A DNA stretch of 64,000 bases from Vigna angularis (Eukaryota > Streptophyta > Magnoliopsida > Fabales > Fabaceae), in NCBI RefSeq assembly GCF_016808095.1, contig NC_068970.1:20256501-20320500 (forward strand), given 5' to 3'. Below are positions 61,301-64,000 of the stretch, one piece after another. The translations under genes were made by a program, and so were the position numbers. The number at the start of each line of letters is the position of its first letter. Position 1 is the first letter of the stretch. The notes below the pieces were generated by a model. That model was not told the origin of the DNA. It saw only the letters and a program-made list of their open reading frames with translations, and made no database searches.

Positions 61301-62340
61301 ATTGTTAACAAAACTTCAATATAAAATTTACCTTTTTGTCATGTTCTATTAATTAAAAAAAGGTTTGAACATGAAATAAGTATTGCTTCTAAGATACACG
61401 AGTGAATGAATAATGAGAAGTGTACTGCCTTATAATGTTACGTCAATACAATAGTTTTCTGAAAGTCGAATATGTAGTTCTTGATATATAAAATAGACAA
61501 TTTGATTGTATTATTTGTGGTCTTGTGTGTGAGTGCAAATTTAATGTTTAATGTGAAGTCATATACTAATTTTCATAATTTACAATATAAATTTGTTTCT
61601 ATTTAAAAGTGATATGTCTTATCCTTTTTTTTAAAATAATTTATTTTGGAAACTGTATATGAAAGATAGTAAAATATATACTTTTGTATCTATTCTTAAC
61701 TATGAACTCTATTTTCAAATGGGTAATAATGTAGTTGATAACACTTAATTGCTAAAAACTGGGTTATTATAGTTATACTTATTACATTAAAATCAATAGT
61801 TTTTTTATTGACAACTACACTTAAAAGATCTTATACGAAGAATATATAATAAATTAACACATCATCCATGTTTAAGGATGCAAATTAAAGAATTTCGTTA
61901 AAACTAAACAAAACTTGAATTGATGTATTAAGATTAATATTTTCTTTTATTATTTGCCAAATACATGTACTCCAGCATACAGATATTCATATTTTTATTA
62001 TATTAAAATAATAAAGTTTAAAAATTATATTTTAAGAGACACATACCCTTTTTAAATGAAGAAATTGTTTTATTTATTACGAGATAAATTATTTAATTAA
62101 AAAATGATATGAAAATAGTTAATAAGAGGGGATTGCGATATTAAAATGAGAGAAAAATTATTATAATTGTTTGAAAAGGCATATCTTAAATTTTAAAAAA
62201 ATATATAGTTGTGGTTGTTGTGAGGAGCTACCAATTAAAAACTACACAAAAAAAACGCGAGGTGAAGTGGAAAATATTATAAAAAGCAGAGTGGACCCAG
62301 AGGAGTTCGATACACATGAGAAATTGCGTAAGCGGAAAAT
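58350..62340. other. AT-rich intergenic region upstream of the ELO-like gene
   Basis: About 4 kb with no supportable gene, RNA or transposon terminus that I could recognise. Confidence 0.45.
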
Positions 62341-62351
62341 AATTTCAATCG

Positions 62352-62412
62352 CACGTGGCAATGGTTGTCCGTGACCTCCACACTTGAATCCAATGAGAAG
62401 GTGCCACGTCAT
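62352..62412 (+). promoter_or_regulatory. ABRE/G-box pair upstream of the ELO-like gene
   Basis: CACGTGGC (62352-62359) is a full ABRE core, and GCCACGTCAT (62403-62412) is a second ACGT element about 45 bp away, roughly 140-200 bp before the start codon. Paired ACGT elements are the usual arrangement for ABA- and stress-responsive bZIP binding. A CCAAT (62390-62394) lies between them. The functional role is inferred. Confidence 0.45.
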
Positions 62413-62550
62413 TGCTTAACACTTTCCATCACATTTTAATGTCCGCCAAGTCCCTACTCTTGAATTGATTTTTCACTCTTCAGTTTCAGAGTCTAACCTT
62501 TTCCAAGTTCCAACCAGACAGAAAGACGAAATGTGAAAGCACTCTTCACG

Positions 62551-63423
62551 ATGCCCAAGGCGCCACCGCCACTAATCTACTATCTCTCGGAGCACCCCTC
62601 CATCGTGGGGTTCCGGTGGAGCCATGCCCAATCATGGGGCGCCACGTGGTCCTTCCTCTTCTATTCCATCGCCACCTACCTCATCCTCTCGCTCTTCCTC
62701 CACCTCTCGCTTGTTCTTTTCCGCCGCCACCGTCCCATCCCCATCGGCCCCCTCGCGGCACTTCACAGCCTCTCCATGTCCCTCGCCTCCGTCACCATCT
62801 TCGCCGGAATCCTAATATCTACCGCCGCCGAGATCCGCGACACCCGGTGGTTCTGGCAGCGGTCCAAAACCCCACTGGAGTGGCTCCTCTGCTTTCCTCT
62901 GGGAACCCGCCCCTCCGGCCGCGTCTTCTTCTGGTCCTACGTCTATTACCTCTCCCGCTTCCTCCACATGTTCCGAACCCCTCTCACCATCCTACGACGC
63001 CGCAGGTTGTCGTTTTTCCACCTCCTGAACCACTCCATCTCCGCTTTCGCTTCCTTTCTCTGGCTGGAATTCTCGCAGTCCTTTCAGGTCCTGGCCATCC
63101 TCTTCGCCACCCTTGTCTACGCCCTCGTTTACGCCTACCGCTTCTGGACCGCCATAGGTCTGCGCGGCGCGTGCTTCCCCTTCGTCCTCAACTGCCAGAT
63201 CGCGCTCCTCGCTTGCAATGTGGCGTGTCACGTCGGCGTCTTCTTCCTCCACTTCTTCTTCAAAGGCGGCTGCAACGGGATTGGCGCGTGGCTCTTCAAC
63301 TGCGTCCTGAACCTCGCTCTTCTCACGCTCTTTCTCAACTTCTACGTGAGGATGTACGTCGGAAAAAGAAGAATGCTGAGGAGCGTTGCTCCTTCGCTTG
63401 CGGAAGCGCGTGACTTCAAATAA
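62551..63423 (+). CDS. HOS3-like: ELO (GNS1/SUR4) family membrane protein, HOS3-like
   Basis: A single-exon gene of 290 residues from the ATG at 62551 (MPKAPPPLIYYLSEHPSI). The frame is open from 62533 by a GTG, but the first ATG fits the family's N-terminus. About seven hydrophobic segments are present. Family-typical phrases are WSHAQSWGATWSFL, EWLLCFPLGTRPSGRVFFWSYVYYLSRFLHMF, WLEFSQSFQVLAIL, YRFWTAIGLRGACFPFVLNCQ and CNGIGAWLFNCVLNLALL. In animals and yeast ELO proteins are ER condensing enzymes that lengthen very-long-chain acyl-CoAs using a HxxHH box. Here the corresponding site reads HLLNH, so one histidine is replaced, as I recall also for plant HOS3-type members. Elongase activity is therefore uncertain. 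GC-rich coding sequence contrasts with AT-rich surroundings; this is common in single-exon genes. Confidence 0.87.
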   Translation: MPKAPPPLIYYLSEHPSIVGFRWSHAQSWGATWSFLFYSIATYLILSLFLHLSLVLFRRHRPIPIGPLAALHSLSMSLASVTIFAGILISTAAEIRDTRWFWQRSKTPLEWLLCFPLGTRPSGRVFFWSYVYYLSRFLHMFRTPLTILRRRRLSFFHLLNHSISAFASFLWLEFSQSFQVLAILFATLVYALVYAYRFWTAIGLRGACFPFVLNCQIALLACNVACHVGVFFLHFFFKGGCNGIGAWLFNCVLNLALLTLFLNFYVRMYVGKRRMLRSVAPSLAEARDFK

Positions 63424-64000
63424 GTTGAACTGTAAAATGAAAATTAAAAATAAGACACAGGTGGTTGCAGTTTGGGTCCCAAAGTGTTTTGTCCTTTGGT
63501 AATGTTGATGATCACTTTTAGTACATAATAGATGAACGAAGATGTTATTACACAATAGAAGTAAATTGTAACTTTTTCTTTTAAATTTTGAGTACTAATT
63601 ATGATTTTTTACATAATATATATTTTTTGTGTATTATGACTCAAATGTTTTTTCATTTGTTATTAGTCAGTTCATTTTAATGCTATAGGCGGGTAAGTCA
63701 CAATCACATTAGAGTAGTGTCCGTAACAATCACATTCGTTAGTTCATTTTTATGATAAAATAAAAATGTCTCTCCGATGGTATATAGTGACCATAAAACT
63801 AATAACAATATAGAATATAACGAGCATAAAACTAATAACAGTATAAATTATAAAAAGAAAAGTATATACATATTAGAGGAATAAGTATTATAAGGTCTCA
63901 TTCACTCCTTTATGTTATCTTGAAGAATGAACCTAATTATGAGAAAGGTTGGAGAAACAATGAAGAGATAATGAAAGATCAGACTTAATTTATGTAGTAG
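63424..64000. other. 3' flank of the ELO-like gene
   Basis: 3' UTR and AT-rich intergenic sequence. A unit AACTAATAACA...GTATA around 63795-63850 is partly repeated. No gene is seen up to the window end. Confidence 0.4.

Noticed and set aside
62533..62550. GTG at 62533 as start of the ELO-like protein
   Set aside because: Plant nuclear genes start at ATG; the in-frame ATG at 62551 fits the family N-terminus.
62616..63413. A 265-residue Pro/Arg-rich frame and a 187-residue minus-strand frame over the ELO-like gene
   Set aside because: Both are explained by the GC-rich third positions of the ELO frame; they have no domain, and the ELO frame has clear family motifs.

Overview
This is plant nuclear DNA: intron-rich genes with GT-AG introns separated by long AT-rich intergenic stretches full of transposon remains. 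The protein families and the style of the repeats (for example a TRIM-type repeat containing AAGTCCCACATCGACTAGAG) suggest a legume, probably Phaseoleae (Vigna/Phaseolus-like). The species is an inference from pattern memory, not a search result.

Six apparently intact protein genes are supported. (1) A DA1-related LIM/UIM peptidase (DAR1-like), 11 coding exons, 712-3848 (+). (2) Vacuolar H+-ATPase subunit H, 11 exons, 6831-17244 (+). Its introns hold a TRIM fragment, a tRNA-derived SINE and a complete non-autonomous Ty3/gypsy element, and one splice donor looks one base short. (3) A CML41-like calmodulin-like protein, single exon, 23823-24398 (-). (4) A PQ-loop (cationic amino-acid transporter-like) membrane protein, 12 exons, 37337-40738 (+). 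(5) A GATL-type family 8 glycosyltransferase, single exon, 50604-51641 (-). (6) An ELO/HOS3-like membrane protein, single exon, 62551-63423 (+). The genes are functionally unrelated (growth control, vacuole acidification, calcium signalling, vacuolar export, wall polysaccharide, lipid) and form no pathway or cluster.

The notable material is the mobile DNA. Two long-TIR Mutator-like elements are delimited to the base by perfect 9-bp target-site duplications. The one at 47695-50414 carries a broken copy of an inositol polyphosphate kinase (IPK2) gene next to an array of ACCGACGG-type repeats. The one at 34411-36072 carries a fragment resembling a plant methyltransferase-like gene plus leader-like sequence in the other orientation. 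Both look like Pack-MULEs. A 2549-bp LTR element (282-bp LTRs, 5-bp duplication ATATT) in a V-ATPase intron keeps gag-protease and the last codons of integrase but lacks most of pol. A hAT-like element lies at 19260-19687. At least four diverged copies, in both orientations, of one roughly 1-2.4 kb non-coding repeat (probably long-LTR sequence) lie between 21 and 45 kb. Ty1/copia remnants lie at 53.4-54.4 kb and 58.0-58.3 kb.

The rest (about 3.9-6.6, 17.3-23.8, 24.4-37.3, 44.7-47.7, 51.8-62.3 kb) is AT-rich, with long TA microsatellites and no supportable gene. No tRNA, rRNA or CRISPR sequence was seen.
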